In this document: positions 14,967 through 23,400 of the stretch, piece after piece
Position numbering within the stretch: the stretch's first letter is position 1
Layout of the letters: each line of letters starts with the position of its first letter
The notes under the pieces: generated by a model
Database searches by the model: none
What the model saw: the letters and a program-made list of their open reading frames with translations, nothing else
Told to the model about the DNA's origin: nothing
NCBI GenBank assembly: GCA_949297765.1
Contig: CASFTV010000014.1
Location: 26,344-90,343 of the forward strand
Reading direction: 5' to 3'
Source: an uncultured bacterium
GTDB lineage: Bacteria; Verrucomicrobiota; Lentisphaeria; Victivallales; UBA1829
DNA length: 64,000 nt
Position numbers and translations under genes: made by a program

Positions 14967-17624
14967 ATGAAGGTTCTGCATATCGGAAGATTCCTGATTG
15001 TTCTGGCCGGAGTCCTTCTCCCGGGAGGAACCGCCTCCGGCGGAGAGCTGCTGCAGACGGCAGAAACCGTTCCGGTAAAAGTTCCTGCGTGGACAAAATC
15101 CAGAGCATCCGGAGTCGTCCCTGCGAACTGGAAAACGGCGACCGTCCGGGACAGCGAATTCTCCTGTTCCGTCACCGGGGAAAACGGAAAGCCGGTTTTC
15201 CTCTGCAATTTGAAAAAGGGGATGGTTTACTTCATCATTCCCGCTCCGGAAATCAAGGTCGCCACTCCGACGGAATTCTTTCTTACAATGGAGCGTCCGC
15301 CGGAGTGGAGCAATGAGACCATTCTCAGCGTGAAGGGCGGAAACGGGGAACCTTCCGTGTGGGGTGGCGGCTTCCTCGCCGGAATCCGTCTGGAAGACGG
15401 GGCGAACGGTGTCCGGACATGGAAATCGACGGTGAACGCTCCGGACTGGAGAAAGGATTCCCGTTACTGGCTCCTGCTGGAGCTTGCCGATCCCGGGATT
15501 TACAAGATTTATTCAATAGGAACGCGCGTCCTCCCGGCAGGGAAATCCTATTATGCCCTTCGGCCGTCTCAAAAGGATTCGGTGAATTTGATCCGAAGCA
15601 GCCGTTTTCCGCTCGGACTTCCCTGCGGATGGTCGACCGGAGCCGTTCACCGGGATTCGCTCCGGGTGTCGAAAGAGCCCGGTCCTTCCGGGGAGCGCTT
15701 CCTGATTCTGGAGACCGATGTCCCGGAGACCCCTCTGAACTCCGAGGGGTTCAATCCCGCCGATTTCGGAAAGATCAATTATGTTTCGTTCTCCTACCGG
15801 GCGCAGGGGAAATGGCATGCTCGAGTTTATACCGGAGAGGGAAGTTCCTTCCGGATGAAAAATGTCGATCTGCCGCCGATCGGCGTGTGGAAACGGGTCC
15901 TGCTTGCCTATCGGCCGTGCGAGAGCGCCCGCGCGCATGTGCTGCAGATCCGCGGAAACGGACGATTTGAACTGGATGCGGTTCGCGCCTGCGATACGCC
16001 CGATCCTGTATACCGGTCTCAGAACCGTTCGGAAGTCGCTCTTGCGGTCCCGGAGAGCGCCGCGGCGGCCGATTCCAGAATTCTCTTCGAGGACGAAAAA
16101 CCGGAAATCCGGTATCTTCTGACCGGAGAGAAGGAGAGGGTCTCCATCCGTTTCCGCGCGGTGAATCTGTATGGGGAATCGTTTGATCTCGGACGGGTCG
16201 CCGCTCCGTCCGGAATGCTCGATTTTTCCGCGGCATTGAGGCACCGCCCGTATGGACAGTTCCGGATTGAGGCGGTCGCAGAGAAGGATGGTACGGCGGT
16301 TTCGCCCGTTCATGAGATTGTTGTAACCCGGATCCCCCGTCCGCTCTTCTGGGGGAAGGATGCTCCGGAGTCCTTCTTCGGAGCGATTGCCGAGCTCGAC
16401 CGCTCCCTCCTTAGCATGAAGGCTGCCGGAATCAACCATGTCCGATTCCACGATCATGGCGGATTGAAGTTCACCGGATGGTTCTTCACAGAGCCGGAGC
16501 AGGGGAAGTGGAGATTTTCCGATTCGGAAATCGCCCGCTACCGGAAGCTCAATTTCTGCATTCTCGGCATGCTCGGAACGACTCCCCGCTGGGCGGTCAA
16601 TGATCCTGAAAATGAAATTCTGAAAACAAGTTCTCGCGCCAAGTGGCTGATTCCTGCGGATCTGCGTCATTTTGAAACGTATGTATCGGTGGTGACTTCC
16701 CGGTATCGGGACGCCATCCGCGAGTGGGGCATCGGAAACGAGCCGTGGGGCGGATTCTTCTTTGAAAAGTTTCAGAACGGTTCCTGGATCCGCGGCGATC
16801 AGAATCGCAATTTCGCGGAATATCAGAAGGTCGCATATCAGGCCGCAAAAAAGACCGATCCGAATCTCACCATCGCGGGAATCAATGCCACGGTCCGGAA
16901 TGCGGGATGGGGGGCCGGACTTTTTCGGCGCGGAATGGAAAATTTCTGCGATGTCGTGGAACTGCATCTTTATTCTTCCGCGTGGAATGGATTTCCCGGT
17001 GATTCGGTAGATCGCGGAATCCGTACCGCACTCGGCGGCATCCGCTGGGGAAAGCCTGTCTGGAATACGGAAGGGCAGGGGTGTGCCAGCGGAAATCTCG
17101 GAAAACCGTCTCATCCGCAGATCGGACTCAATTTTCACTCCATCCCGTGGGTGAATCAATTCGATTTCATCGGCGATGCGGAGAAACAGGTGCGATATCT
17201 CGTCAGCAATATCGCGTGCGGAATGAAGAGGATTTATCTTTACAGCGGAAAACCGTGGAAGTATGTCGGCGTGATGGAGCCGGCCCCCTTCAGCGTCCTG
17301 GAGCAGACGGATGGTTTCCCGTCCCCTCAGCTCGCGGCGTTTTCCGCTCTTGCCCGGCGCATCGACGGTCGTGCATTCCGGGAGGTCTTTGAACTCGCTC
17401 CCGGCGTGTGGTGTTATCTGTTTGAATCGGAACAGGATGCAACTGCGGTCATGATTCCGAAGCGCTTTTCAAAAAGTGTTGCCGTTGACTGTCCATTGAA
17501 CAAGGCTGCCGCGTTTGATCTGTTTGGGAATCCGCTTGTTCTTCCGGTTCAATCCGGAGAACGGGTATGGTATCTTCAGTTTCCGGGGTCTGCGAAAGCC
17601 TTGAAGGCGGCTCTTGTCCGTTAA
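14967..17624 (+). CDS. Large secreted clan GH-A glycosidase with N-terminal beta domains
   Basis: This 885-residue protein has a signal peptide (residues 1-25, VLHIGRFLIVLAGVLLPGGT), two or more beta-sandwich-like segments up to about 350, an Ig-like segment (AVNLYGESFDL ... YGQFRIEA, about 395-440), then a joint GKDAPESFFGAI and a TIM barrel. GIGNEPWGG gives Glu592 as acid/base and WNTEGQG gives Glu702 as nucleophile. The C-terminus has a short beta region (AAFDLFGNPLVL). A GTG at 14961 is too close to the GGAAGGAG site, so the ATG at 14967 is used. It is paralogous to the enzymes at 19565 and 23401. It would act outside the cytoplasm on a polysaccharide or glycan. The GH family (39-like, or an unclassified GH-A group) is uncertain. 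Confidence 0.82.
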   Translation: MKVLHIGRFLIVLAGVLLPGGTASGGELLQTAETVPVKVPAWTKSRASGVVPANWKTATVRDSEFSCSVTGENGKPVFLCNLKKGMVYFIIPAPEIKVATPTEFFLTMERPPEWSNETILSVKGGNGEPSVWGGGFLAGIRLEDGANGVRTWKSTVNAPDWRKDSRYWLLLELADPGIYKIYSIGTRVLPAGKSYYALRPSQKDSVNLIRSSRFPLGLPCGWSTGAVHRDSLRVSKEPGPSGERFLILETDVPETPLNSEGFNPADFGKINYVSFSYRAQGKWHARVYTGEGSSFRMKNVDLPPIGVWKRVLLAYRPCESARAHVLQIRGNGRFELDAVRACDTPDPVYRSQNRSEVALAVPESAAAADSRILFEDEKPEIRYLLTGEKERVSIRFRAVNLYGESFDLGRVAAPSGMLDFSAALRHRPYGQFRIEAVAEKDGTAVSPVHEIVVTRIPRPLFWGKDAPESFFGAIAELDRSLLSMKAAGINHVRFHDHGGLKFTGWFFTEPEQGKWRFSDSEIARYRKLNFCILGMLGTTPRWAVNDPENEILKTSSRAKWLIPADLRHFETYVSVVTSRYRDAIREWGIGNEPWGGFFFEKFQNGSWIRGDQNRNFAEYQKVAYQAAKKTDPNLTIAGINATVRNAGWGAGLFRRGMENFCDVVELHLYSSAWNGFPGDSVDRGIRTALGGIRWGKPVWNTEGQGCASGNLGKPSHPQIGLNFHSIPWVNQFDFIGDAEKQVRYLVSNIACGMKRIYLYSGKPWKYVGVMEPAPFSVLEQTDGFPSPQLAAFSALARRIDGRAFREVFELAPGVWCYLFESEQDATAVMIPKRFSKSVAVDCPLNKAAAFDLFGNPLVLPVQSGERVWYLQFPGSAKALKAALVR

Positions 17625-17636
17625 TTTCAGCGAGTT

Positions 17637-18734
17637 TCAGCGGTTCCTTTTTCTCCACGCCTGCGGGGTGCAGGAGTGAATCCTGTGAAACGTCTCAAAA
17701 AAAGACGCGGCTGTGGGGAAGCCGGCTTCTTCGGCAATGGCGGAAATTTTATCATCTGTATCAAGAAGGAGACGGCGGGCGATATCCATCCGGGCATCAA
17801 GGAGAAGTTTTTTCGGAGAGATCCCGAGGTGGTTCATGAAGGTCCGGTAGACCGCCGAGACGGAGAGATGAAATTTGTCTGCCAGATCGGCGACCTGGAC
17901 AGAAGTTCCCGCCCGGGCGGTGAGATATTGGATCATTTCGCGGAGAAGAGGATGTTCGACCGCATAAAAACCGGTGCTTTCCCGTTCAATGATTTTCTGA
18001 GTCGGTTCAAGTTTCAGGATGAATCCGGGCTCCTGCCCGTGGAAGACGTTGTCGAGGGCCTCTGCAAGCCGGAATCCGCGTTCATAAAGTCTGGTTTCGA
18101 CGCTGGAGAGGGGGATCGCCGTGGAGTTGCAGAGAAGGTCGTCGTTCCCGACGCCGAGGATGGAGAGATCCTCCGGAACACGCAGACCGGCATCCAGTGC
18201 AAGATTGGCGATATGGCCGGATTCCTGGTCATTTTCGCAGAAGACTGCGCACGGACGCGGAAGCTGCACAAGGAGTTTTCTCCGTTCCCGGATTCTTTTT
18301 TCGGTCATGTAGGGATACGTTCCGACAATGGGAAGAGCGGTGTATCCATGCTGTTTGATGCGTGCCTGGAATGCTTTCCCGCGGGCGGTTCCGGAGCAGA
18401 AGGCAAAATGAGAGAACCCCTTGTGGAGAAAATAATCCGCCGCGATGGAGCCGATGAGTTCTTCGTCGGGACAGACGGCGCAGTCCGCTTTCCCCGCCAG
18501 AGACTCTGTCGGAACGGCGATCCGGACTCCGCGTTCCCTCAGCTGCTGGAGATTGCAGTCCATATCGGTGATGACTGCATCGCCTCTCCACTTGCGGGCG
18601 CTTTCCTTCAGATGGGAGGGATAGGCGGTGACGATATCCCAGGAATGGGTGCGGGCATAGTCGACGATTCCGCGGTGCAGTCGCGGATAATAGAAATTCA
18701 GAAGCAGAAGGATGCGTTTGCGTGGATTCTCCAT
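17637..18734 (-). CDS. xylR: XylR-type regulator (LacI-like sensor fused to AraC HTH)
   Basis: This 365-residue regulator combines a periplasmic-binding-protein-like sensor (residues 1-255; VPEDLSILGVGNDDLLCNSTAIPLSS) with an AraC-type DNA-binding domain (about 265-365; ISAIAEEAGFPTAASFFETF). That domain order, and the opening ENPRKRILLLLNFYYPRLHRG, match E. coli XylR, which senses xylose. The ATG at 18734 fits the family N-terminus; a GTG at 18749 is an alternative, and neither has a good ribosome site. The gene converges on the secreted glycosidase at 14967-17624, with 12 bases between stops, and lies downstream of a pilin gene behind a hairpin. It may control the GH39-like operon. The ligand is unproven. 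Confidence 0.85.
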   Translation of the reverse strand: MENPRKRILLLLNFYYPRLHRGIVDYARTHSWDIVTAYPSHLKESARKWRGDAVITDMDCNLQQLRERGVRIAVPTESLAGKADCAVCPDEELIGSIAADYFLHKGFSHFAFCSGTARGKAFQARIKQHGYTALPIVGTYPYMTEKRIRERRKLLVQLPRPCAVFCENDQESGHIANLALDAGLRVPEDLSILGVGNDDLLCNSTAIPLSSVETRLYERGFRLAEALDNVFHGQEPGFILKLEPTQKIIERESTGFYAVEHPLLREMIQYLTARAGTSVQVADLADKFHLSVSAVYRTFMNHLGISPKKLLLDARMDIARRLLLDTDDKISAIAEEAGFPTAASFFETFHRIHSCTPQAWRKRNR

Positions 18735-18767
18735 GCCGTAATGTAGCACGACGGGAGGATCTTTCCA

Positions 18768-18799
18768 GCGGAAAAACCGGGAAAAGACGGTTTTTCCGC
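18768..18799. terminator. Strong hairpin after pilin operon
   Basis: GCGGAAAAACCG (18768-18779) pairs perfectly with CGGTTTTTCCGC (18788-18799) around 8 bases. A second smaller hairpin (TTTCCC/GGGAAA, about 18814-18833) lies nearer the pilin stop. Together they probably end the minus-strand operon that closes at 18837. Confidence 0.6.
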
Positions 18800-18836
18800 G
18801 GATGGAATTTTTCCCTGTCCGCCGGGAAATCCGGAC

Positions 18837-19568
18837 TCAGAGATCCTTGACGGTTGTCAGGGTATAAGCTCCAGTTTCGTACTGTTTGTTCCAGTGTTTT
18901 CTGGAGGCTGCGTGTCCGTCCAGGAAGAGGATGTTCGCATAGAGCTGATGGACGGCGCCGACCCGTTCCCCGTAGTCGATATAGATGATGCTTCCCAGAG
19001 TGGAGGCCGCACGGCCGCAGACCGGGGCCGCCATGACGGAAATCGCCGGATTCCGGTCCGCAATCAGATACATTGAGGCCGGAGAGGAAAGGCGGGTGAT
19101 CCGCGGCGCCGGAGCGTCATTCACCTCTTCAAAGAGCGGACGGAACATGCAGTAGCTTCTCGGGGGGAGAAACCGGCGGGCGTTTGCCGCGGGATCCTCC
19201 AGCACAACCGTGTCTTCCGGACAGTGAAACGGTTTCCACGAGGGGCCGAACGCTTCCCGGAAGGTCGATTCCGAAATCTGCAATGCCCCATTCATGAACC
19301 GGGTCCCATAGGCGAAGTCCCAGTGATAGAGCGACTGTCCCCATGCCATTCCGCTTTTGTTGTTGTTCATCGGCGGAGCGATGAAATCATCGAATGTTCC
19401 GGCATATTGCGCCGCCGCCATTCCGAGCTGCTTCAGGTTCGATGTGCAGTTGATCTTCCGGGCGGACGCCTTTGCCGCATTCAGCGCGGGCAGGAGAAGC
19501 GCCGCAAGGATCGCGATGATCGCAATGACAACGAGGAGTTCCACAAGGGTGAAGATGGATTTTTTCAT
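18837..19568 (-). CDS. Pseudopilin with H-X9-DG motif
   Basis: The 243-residue protein begins [21 protein letters not shown], with Ile in the -1 position in place of Gly and Glu at +5. [17 protein letters not shown] follows. [16 protein letters not shown] is the C-terminal H-X9-DG motif. An AAAGGAA ribosome site precedes the start, and the ATG overlaps the stop of the upstream glycosidase (ATGA), so synthesis of the two is coupled. It is the last gene of the five-gene minus-strand operon and the second pilin in it. The middle region (residues 60-180) differs strongly from the other pilins, which suggests each pilin is matched to its own partner. Confidence 0.87.
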   Translation of the reverse strand: MKKSIFTLVELLVVIAIIAILAALLLPALNAAKASARKINCTSNLKQLGMAAAQYAGTFDDFIAPPMNNNKSGMAWGQSLYHWDFAYGTRFMNGALQISESTFREAFGPSWKPFHCPEDTVVLEDPAANARRFLPPRSYCMFRPLFEEVNDAPAPRITRLSSPASMYLIADRNPAISVMAAPVCGRAASTLGSIIYIDYGERVGAVHQLYANILFLDGHAASRKHWNKQYETGAYTLTTVKDL

Positions 19569-22500
19569 GGCTGATTCCTTTTCGTTTCCGGTCCCGTTTG
19601 CAGGGAGAGGGATTGTTTCAGCTTTTCCGCCGGGACGGGAGCTTCAATAAAGATGACCCGTCCGTCGTAGCAGACAGGAAAGTCTATCGGATTCCCGTAG
19701 AGATCCGCCGCGGATGCGTTGGGGAGCGCGCAGGACACCCTTCTGCCGCGGATATCGTTTTTCCCGGAGAGGACGACCGTGGAGGATTTTCCGTCGGAGA
19801 ACGCATAGGCGCCGAATCCGGGTTCCAGGATCCGGGTCCCGGCGTATTGTTTGTCCTCCAGACGCGAGGTCAGCGCGGAGTGGCCTGCCAGCATCGGACC
19901 GGGATAGCCGTCCGTGTTGACCATGACCCGAAGACGTGCGCGTTCCACAAAATTGCGGTTCCCGTGCATCGAATAGACAAAGATCCGTTTGACCCCGATC
20001 GCCAGAAGAGAAAGATGCAGACGCGCATTGCGGTCGGTCAGCCAGTGATAATCCTCCTTTCCCTCCCACGGGATGGTGTGTTTCAGCAGTCCGATGTAGC
20101 GGCATTCGCTGCTTCCGGCGCTTTCCGGAGAACCCTGTCCTTCCGTCATGTAGATCGGCTTGGAGATTTTTCCGCCCTCTTTCTGTTCGATGTATCCGAA
20201 TGCGCTCTGCCACGCTTCCCGAGCGTAGTCGTCGTTCGGATATCCGAGGAGACGGCCCGCGTAGAAATGATAATCAAGCGCATCGCATTTCCGCATTGCA
20301 CCTGCGTCATAGACCCGTTCCGACCAGCGGTTCGGATCGAATCCTCGGGTGTTGAATCCGCAGACAACCGCATCCGGATTGACCTCTTTGACCGCGTCGT
20401 ATGCGGCCGCACTCAGCGCGGCATACTGTTCGGGAGCGTCCGGCGCGCTCCAGTATCTGGAGGGATTCTTTTTTCCCGTCCTGTCGAATCCGAACGCGAA
20501 GAACGGCGCATACCACGGCTCGTTCCAGATGAACCATTCGTCGATGACGCCGCGGTAGCGTTTGGCGACGGTTCGCGCGTAATGGGCAAACTCCTCCACA
20601 CGTCGGGGCGCAAAGTACTGCTTGAAGTATCCGGAATCGCAGCGGACAACGGGATCAAAATAACTGGCCCATTCCGGCGCGGTCCCGAGTTCGCCGAGAA
20701 GCATCAGACCGGCGTTCCGGTAGGCTGTGAGTTCCTTGTCCCGGAAGAGCCATCTGCCTTTCTCCGGTTCCAGAAATGCCCAGCCGATCAGGAAATGACC
20801 CGCGTCGTGCAGGCGCGCCCAGTTCGCTCCGGACGCCTTTGCCGCAAGAAGCGATTCCTTCTGCGGAACGACATGCACGCCGAATGCGGAATCCGGAGCA
20901 TCCTTTCCCCAGTAGCGCGGACGGACGATCCGGGTTGCAACCATCTCGTTGACCGGAGAAACCGCTTTCCCGTTCCGGAACAACTGAACTTCCACGCGGA
21001 ATTGTCCGAAGGGACGCTTCGGGAAGCGGTCGTAACGGATGGTTCCGCTCCGATTTTCCGCCGTTACCGGAATCGCGGGAAGAGAGACGCTCTCTCCGTA
21101 GAGGTTTGTGACCGACGCGCGAAGTTCCGATTTCCCCGGAAGTTCTCCCGAAACATAGTAGCACAGCTCCGGTTTTTCGTCCGGGAACTGAATCCGGGCT
21201 TCCGATGCCGAGGATTCCGGGAATGCCAGGGAGACCTCATTGCGCATCATCGGTCTGTATCCCTTTTCCGATTCCGGAGCGACACGGAACGCATCCAGCC
21301 AGATTTTTCCGCTTCCCCGGAGATGAAGCGCGAATGCCGGAGCATCGGCGGGGGGATCAAACGGCACTTCGATCCGTTTCCATTCCGATCCCGCCTGAAA
21401 AAGAGTCCGGTTCAACGGCTGAACGTTTCTTTTTTCCGTAATGACTTCCGCGATGAACTCTCCGTTTCCGCGGACGGCAAACGAGGCGCTGTACCGGATT
21501 TCCGGATCGCCCACATTGAACGGCTCCGAATAAAGTCCGATGGTTTTCCCCGTTTCGGATTCCATTTTCAGCGAGATTTCTCCGGATGGTCCCCGGACGG
21601 CGGAATCCGGTACGATGCGCCCGTCTTTCCCGATCTTGTTCCAGGAGTTCATGGATTCCTGGGTCCAGCCGCTCTGGAGGCCGAGGGGAAGACGGCTGTT
21701 CCGGAGAACGTTGGCAAGTTTGGGGTCGGGGCGTTTCGTAACGACTTCTCCCTCGGCGAGTTCCTCCAGACGGAGCGTGCCGAGATCCAGTTCCCCCGTT
21801 CCGCGGATGGTCATGAACAGCGCCGCCGGGCCGGGGAGTTCCTTCCCGACTCCGAAGGTCAGAACCTGTGTCTTCCAGCCGGAATCGCCGTTCGCGCTGG
21901 CATAGGCAAGCTGCGTGTACGGAGCGGCGATCTGACGGAGGGAAAAGCCGATCGGTTCTCCGGTCCGGTTGTTGCCGGAGAAGGTCAGGCGGTAGTAGCG
22001 TCCTGCTTTCAGGTTTTCCAGCGGAGCCTGGAACTGAGGGCCGGCTCCCTGAATATGAAAACGCAGGAATTTCTCTGTCCCCTGTTTTCCGGTTTCCGTG
22101 GTGACTGCGGAGGGGATGAAATGGGTATAGTCCTCTTTCCAGCCGCCGGGAAGAACGCCCCGGAAAGATCCTTTCCCGGAAATTTCCGACTGCTTTGCCG
22201 CGGAGGAAAAATCTGTGGCGAGGAGGGTTCTGTTTTCTCCATCCGCCTCTTCCAGGCGGATGCTCCGCACGTCGAATTCTCCGTTCCCGCGCAGAGAGAG
22301 AAACAGGACAATGGTCGGATCGGGATCCTGATCGAACCGGAAGGTTTTTGTCCATGTTTTCCAGTCGTCGGAGAAGGGCACGGGCAGGGTCGTCCAGACC
22401 TTGTAGGGTTTCCCCGCCCGCAGCATGACCGATGCCATTCCGTCGCTTTTGTTCCGGATCACGGCATGCAGACGGTAGGTGCAGCCCTTCTTCAGTTTCG

Positions 22501-22795
22501 GGAGATCGGTATAATATTGCGTTCCGGCTCCGGAAACGGTGAATTTCAGGTAGTCGCCTGCGGGATCTCTGACCAGGTCCGCGGTTGTGGCGGATTTCTG
22601 CCATGCGGCGCCGTTTTCCCGCCAGTGTTTCGGAAGAAATCCGTGAAAGGTGCCGAATCCTTTTGCGCGGTAGTCGAAATTCCTGACTTTTCCGTCCCGG
22701 GTGAAGTCGGTTTCGGAGATCACGGTTCCGGCGGAGAGGGCAATCGAGAGAAGCATCAGAACTCCTCCCGGAAGGAAAGAAAATCGTTTTTTCAT
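19565..22795 (-). CDS. Large secreted clan GH-A glycosidase with two duplicated N-terminal domains
   Basis: This 1076-residue protein has a signal peptide ([23 protein letters not shown]), then two related beta domains of about 165 residues each (about 24-185 and 190-345, both ending in a RLEE-type motif), a third beta domain ([14 protein letters not shown], about 365-510), an Ig-like segment ([10 protein letters not shown] to FGQFRVEV) and the [12 protein letters not shown] joint before a TIM barrel. FIWNEPW gives Glu759 as acid/base and YMTEGQG gives Glu885 as nucleophile. The first domain is nearly the same as the whole neighbouring protein at 22815-23396. AGGA five bases before the ATG at 22795 supports the start. 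It belongs to the same paralogous set as 14967 and 23401. The substrate is unknown. Confidence 0.82.
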   Translation of the reverse strand: MKKRFSFLPGGVLMLLSIALSAGTVISETDFTRDGKVRNFDYRAKGFGTFHGFLPKHWRENGAAWQKSATTADLVRDPAGDYLKFTVSGAGTQYYTDLPKLKKGCTYRLHAVIRNKSDGMASVMLRAGKPYKVWTTLPVPFSDDWKTWTKTFRFDQDPDPTIVLFLSLRGNGEFDVRSIRLEEADGENRTLLATDFSSAAKQSEISGKGSFRGVLPGGWKEDYTHFIPSAVTTETGKQGTEKFLRFHIQGAGPQFQAPLENLKAGRYYRLTFSGNNRTGEPIGFSLRQIAAPYTQLAYASANGDSGWKTQVLTFGVGKELPGPAALFMTIRGTGELDLGTLRLEELAEGEVVTKRPDPKLANVLRNSRLPLGLQSGWTQESMNSWNKIGKDGRIVPDSAVRGPSGEISLKMESETGKTIGLYSEPFNVGDPEIRYSASFAVRGNGEFIAEVITEKRNVQPLNRTLFQAGSEWKRIEVPFDPPADAPAFALHLRGSGKIWLDAFRVAPESEKGYRPMMRNEVSLAFPESSASEARIQFPDEKPELCYYVSGELPGKSELRASVTNLYGESVSLPAIPVTAENRSGTIRYDRFPKRPFGQFRVEVQLFRNGKAVSPVNEMVATRIVRPRYWGKDAPDSAFGVHVVPQKESLLAAKASGANWARLHDAGHFLIGWAFLEPEKGRWLFRDKELTAYRNAGLMLLGELGTAPEWASYFDPVVRCDSGYFKQYFAPRRVEEFAHYARTVAKRYRGVIDEWFIWNEPWYAPFFAFGFDRTGKKNPSRYWSAPDAPEQYAALSAAAYDAVKEVNPDAVVCGFNTRGFDPNRWSERVYDAGAMRKCDALDYHFYAGRLLGYPNDDYAREAWQSAFGYIEQKEGGKISKPIYMTEGQGSPESAGSSECRYIGLLKHTIPWEGKEDYHWLTDRNARLHLSLLAIGVKRIFVYSMHGNRNFVERARLRVMVNTDGYPGPMLAGHSALTSRLEDKQYAGTRILEPGFGAYAFSDGKSSTVVLSGKNDIRGRRVSCALPNASAADLYGNPIDFPVCYDGRVIFIEAPVPAEKLKQSLSLQTGPETKRNQP
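22628..22733. repeat. 106-bp near-identical repeat, copy A
   Basis: This stretch encodes the start of the first beta domain of the large glycosidase. It matches 23231-23336 at 105 of 106 positions (one C/T difference at 22721). Sequence on either side is similar but clearly diverged. Confidence 0.95.
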
Positions 22796-22814
22796 ACGGT
22801 CCTGCCGGTTTCTT

Positions 22815-23396
22815 TTATTTCTTTTGTGCGGGAGTTTGAGGAAGATCAAGTTCCTCCAGGCGGATGCTCCGCACACAGGTTTCCCCGCTGCCGTTGAGCA
22901 GAAGGAAAAGAACGATGGTGGGATCGGGATCTTCCGCGAACTGGAACGTTTTTGTCTGTGTCTGCCATTCCGTGGAGACTGGAACGGGCATGGTTGTCCA
23001 GACCTTGTAGGGCTTTCCGGCCCGCAGAAGCACCGAACCTTGCTGATCGCTTTTGTTCCGGATGACGGCGGTCAGGCGATAGGGGGTGTCTTTCTTCAGT
23101 TTCGGAAGATTCGTGAAATACTGCGATCCCTTCCCGGAAACGGTGAATTTCAGGTAATCGCCGGCGGGATCTTTCACGATTTCCGTTGCAACATCGGATT
23201 TCTTCCATGCGGCGCCGTTTTCATGCCAGCTTTTCGGAAGAAATCCGTGAAAGGTGCCGAATCCTTTTGCGCGGTAGTCGAAATTCCTGACTTTTCCGTC
23301 CCGGGTGAAGTCGGTTTCGGAGATTACGGTTCCGGCGAATGCGGAGAGCGAGAGGAGCATCATGGCTCCCAGTCCGGAAAAGAGCTGTTTTTTCAT
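22815..23396 (-). CDS. Stand-alone secreted beta-domain protein (copy of the neighbour's first domain)
   Basis: This 193-residue protein has a signal peptide (MKKQLFSGLGAMMLLSLSAFAG) followed by a single domain that matches residues 24-190 of the protein at 19565-22795 throughout; the first 35 residues after the signal are identical. It ends with a short polar tail (LPQTPAQKK). A GAAAGG site precedes the ATG at 23396. It lies 4 bases after the stop of the next glycosidase and 19 bases before the start of the other, so all are in one operon. No catalytic motif is visible. It probably binds carbohydrate or scaffolds its relatives. It may be a duplicated fragment that gained its own role. The domain family is not one I can name. 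Confidence 0.82.
   Translation of the reverse strand: MKKQLFSGLGAMMLLSLSAFAGTVISETDFTRDGKVRNFDYRAKGFGTFHGFLPKSWHENGAAWKKSDVATEIVKDPAGDYLKFTVSGKGSQYFTNLPKLKKDTPYRLTAVIRNKSDQQGSVLLRAGKPYKVWTTMPVPVSTEWQTQTKTFQFAEDPDPTIVLFLLLNGSGETCVRSIRLEELDLPQTPAQKK
23231..23336. repeat. 106-bp near-identical repeat, copy B
   Basis: Partner of 22628-22733, in the same orientation and 603 bases away. It encodes the identical peptide in the stand-alone domain protein. The DNA match here is far higher than in the rest of the domain, which suggests recent local gene conversion. Confidence 0.95.
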
Positions 23397-23400
23397 CGTT

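Noticed and set aside
18735..18749. GTG start for the XylR-type gene
   Set aside because: No ribosome site, and the family N-terminus fits the ATG at 18734; kept as an alternative only.
19598..22897. Open plus-strand frame of about 1099 codons opposite the large glycosidase
   Set aside because: It is antisense to a gene with clear signal peptide and catalytic motifs, has no domain similarity and an Arg/Gly-rich composition typical of shadow frames in GC-rich DNA.
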